Shown here: piece by piece, positions 5,783 through 7,375 of the stretch
How positions within the stretch are numbered: position 1 is the stretch's first letter
Layout of the letters: each line of letters opens with the position of its first letter
From: Clostridiaceae bacterium
GTDB lineage: Bacteria > Bacillota > Clostridia > Saccharofermentanales > UBA5734
Length of the DNA: 7,375 nucleotides
Assembly (NCBI GenBank): GCA_012522285.1
Contig: JAAYKS010000397.1
Location: 1 to 7,375, forward strand
Reading direction: 5' to 3'
Position numbers and translations under genes: made by a program
The notes under the pieces: generated by a model
Database searches by the model: none
Seen by the model: only the letters and a program-made list of their open reading frames with translations
What the model was told of the DNA's origin: nothing

Positions 5783-7375
5783 ATGAGAAAAACGCCCTTT
5801 CGACAGATCCATATGGATTTTCACACCTCCCCGCTGATCGAGAGAATCGGGTCCGCATTTGACAAAGAAACGTTTGGGCGCACGCTGGCGGATGCCCATG
5901 TCGAATCGGTCAACTTGTTTGCCAAGTGCCACCACGGGTTCTATTACTATCCGAGCACGGTCGGCCGGATGCACCCGCAATTGTCCTTCGATCTGCTCCG
6001 CGAGCAGATTGAAAGTTGTCGTGCCGCGGGGGTCCGGACTGCGATTTATACTTGCGTCGGCTGGAGCGAGGACACCGCGCACACCCATCCGGAGTGGCAG
6101 GAAGTCGGGATGGACGGGATCCTGGGTCACCGGGTGCCCTTTACGCGCGCCACGACTTCGACCTCCTGGCAAAAGCTGTGTCTCAACAACCAGGCCTACC
6201 GCGCCTACATGCGGGACGAGTTCGCGGAGATCGTCACACTGTTTCATCCGGAAACGCTGTGGATCGACATCGTGTTCCAGCAGCAGTGTCTCTGTGAAAC
6301 CTGTCTGCGTGACATGACCGGCCAGGGGATGGACCCGGCGGCTTCGGCGGACCGGATCCGGCATGACCGGATGGTACAGATCGATTATATGCGGGAAATG
6401 TACAGCTATGTGCAGAGCCTGGCGCCGGGCACCGCGGTGTATTTCAACGGCCACCCATACGAGATGGATCTCGAAGACGACCCGATCTTGACCGCGACGA
6501 ACAAACGCAAATACAACACGTTCATCGACATCGAGTCGCTGCCGTCGGAAATGTGGGGGTATTCCCATTTCCCGATCGCAGTCAATTATGTAAACAAGTA
6601 CGACCAGGACATCACGATGATGAACGGTAAGTTCCACCTGTCCTGGGGGGATTTTGGCACAATCCGCAACACCAAAGCACTGGAGTACGAGTGTTTCCGC
6701 GCCCTGGCGCACGGTGCGGGGTGCTGTGTCGGGGATCAGCTCCACCCGGACGGCCGGATCGATGCGTACGTATACAAGCGGATCGGAGCGGTGTACAGTG
6801 CGGTAGCCCGGAAGGAACGATGGTGCCGGGACACGCGCAAAGTGGCGCAGATCGGCGTGTTCACCACCCGTCGTGCGGGCAGAGAGAGTCCGCTGGACCA
6901 CAACAGGGATCTGCCCGTCGAGGGTACGTGCCGGATGCTGGACGAACTGCACTATACCTACGACATCCTCAATCTGCGGGACGACCTGTCGCGGTACGAC
7001 TGTCTGATTCTCCCGGACAAGGTCTGGACCGACGCAGCTGCAACCGCTCGGATCGAACAATACCTGTGCGACGGCGGACGGGTGATTGCGACCGGTACTT
7101 CCACATTGGACCTGGATGCGGGACGCTTCCAACTGGCAGACCTTGGCGTGGAGTATCGGGGCATGTCGGAGTATACGCCCCGGTACATGCGGCTGGATCC
7201 GGTCGTATTTCCCTCGGTTGAGCCCATGGACCATGTGGTGTACGAACCTGGTGTAGATGTGGTTCCACGCCCCGGGGCGATCTGCCTGTCGGATGTGATC
7301 CATCCGTTTTTCAATCGCGGAGAGGCCGCGTTTTGTTCCCACCGCCAGACCCCTCCGGACCGATCCGGGCACCCC
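5783..7375 (+). CDS. Glycoside-hydrolase-like protein (GH42 / alpha-amylase-superfamily relative), 3' end outside window
   Basis: The frame is open from the ATG at 5783 to the window end, giving 531 residues. GAGGAG (5769-5774) lies eight bases upstream of the ATG. There is no signal peptide, so the protein is probably cytosolic. Residues 1 to about 345 look like a TIM barrel: QIHMDFHTSP (8-17), ESVNLFAKCHHGFYYYP (41-57), the TAIYTCVGW strand (86-94), LWIDIVF (159-165), FIDIESLP (247-254) and FHLSWGDFG (284-292). Residues about 355-460 resemble the flavodoxin-like trimerisation domain of beta-galactosidases (VAQIGVF, DCLILPD, GGRVIATG). The tail FCSHRQTPPD (517-526) is a motif I recall from Firmicutes proteins labelled alpha-amylase family or beta-galactosidase trimerisation proteins. 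C133, C169, C171 and C174 match the spacing of the GH42 zinc site (C, then CxCxxC). D162 and E251 are candidate catalytic acids. The substrate is unknown; a fucosidase- or galactosidase-like role is possible but unproven. Confidence 0.85.
   Translation, partial: MRKTPFRQIHMDFHTSPLIERIGSAFDKETFGRTLADAHVESVNLFAKCHHGFYYYPSTVGRMHPQLSFDLLREQIESCRAAGVRTAIYTCVGWSEDTAHTHPEWQEVGMDGILGHRVPFTRATTSTSWQKLCLNNQAYRAYMRDEFAEIVTLFHPETLWIDIVFQQQCLCETCLRDMTGQGMDPAASADRIRHDRMVQIDYMREMYSYVQSLAPGTAVYFNGHPYEMDLEDDPILTATNKRKYNTFIDIESLPSEMWGYSHFPIAVNYVNKYDQDITMMNGKFHLSWGDFGTIRNTKALEYECFRALAHGAGCCVGDQLHPDGRIDAYVYKRIGAVYSAVARKERWCRDTRKVAQIGVFTTRRAGRESPLDHNRDLPVEGTCRMLDELHYTYDILNLRDDLSRYDCLILPDKVWTDAAATARIEQYLCDGGRVIATGTSTLDLDAGRFQLADLGVEYRGMSEYTPRYMRLDPVVFPSVEPMDHVVYEPGVDVVPRPGAICLSDVIHPFFNRGEAAFCSHRQTPPDRSGHP

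Noticed and set aside
5756..7372. Very long minus-strand open frame opposite the glycosidase-like gene
   Set aside because: It is Arg/His/Val-rich with no recognisable domain. The plus-strand frame shows clear family motifs and a ribosome-binding site, so this is an antisense shadow of a G+C-rich gene.

Overview
The window is bacterial. Purine-rich Shine-Dalgarno sequences precede most of the starts, genes are tightly spaced, and base composition is moderately high in G+C. The family mix suggests a Gram-positive Bacillota-type (Clostridia or Paenibacillus-like) chromosome: a Pro-Thr-stalked surface protein with a C-terminal membrane anchor, a pirin/dioxygenase/flavin-reductase cluster, a short ThyX-like protein of a kind I associate with Firmicutes and their phages, and a cytosolic GH42-like glycosidase relative. 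The taxonomic call is an inference and is weak.

Layout. (1) 1-1680, + strand: the C-terminal 559 residues of a large surface protein. It enters the window inside a Pro-Thr repeat stalk and ends in one transmembrane helix with a basic tail. (2) 1681-1862: an intergenic leader with two abutting palindromes, a weak candidate promoter and a good ribosome-binding site. (3) 1863-4320, + strand: a three-gene operon of pirin-like protein, DODA/YgiD-type extradiol dioxygenase and NADPH-dependent FMN reductase. It closes with a strong hairpin whose loop contains the stop codon of the reductase. (4) 4378-4923, + strand: a short, divergent ThyX-like (flavin-dependent thymidylate synthase superfamily) protein. 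(5) 4957 to about 5755, - strand: a gene broken by several frame changes. Its C-terminal half looks like an alpha/alpha-repeat (prenyltransferase/squalene-cyclase-like) protein. (6) 5783-7375, + strand, running off the window: the first 531 residues of a glycoside-hydrolase-like protein related to the GH42/alpha-amylase superfamily, with a conserved Cys metal site.

How the genes may work together. Pirin-like proteins, DODA-type dioxygenases and FMN reductases all act on, or protect against, aromatic, quinone or catechol compounds. Their near-overlap suggests one redox or aromatic-detoxification unit. The surface protein and the glycosidase relative fit a carbohydrate-using, surface-decorated organism, but nothing in the sequence ties them to the operon. 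I see no mobile element, CRISPR array or RNA gene, and no clear new defence or signalling system. The more unusual points are the stop codon inside the terminator loop with its extended reductase tail, the altered active-site motif of the ThyX-like protein, the GH42-type Cys site next to an Asp where a catalytic Glu is expected, and the fragmented minus-strand gene.
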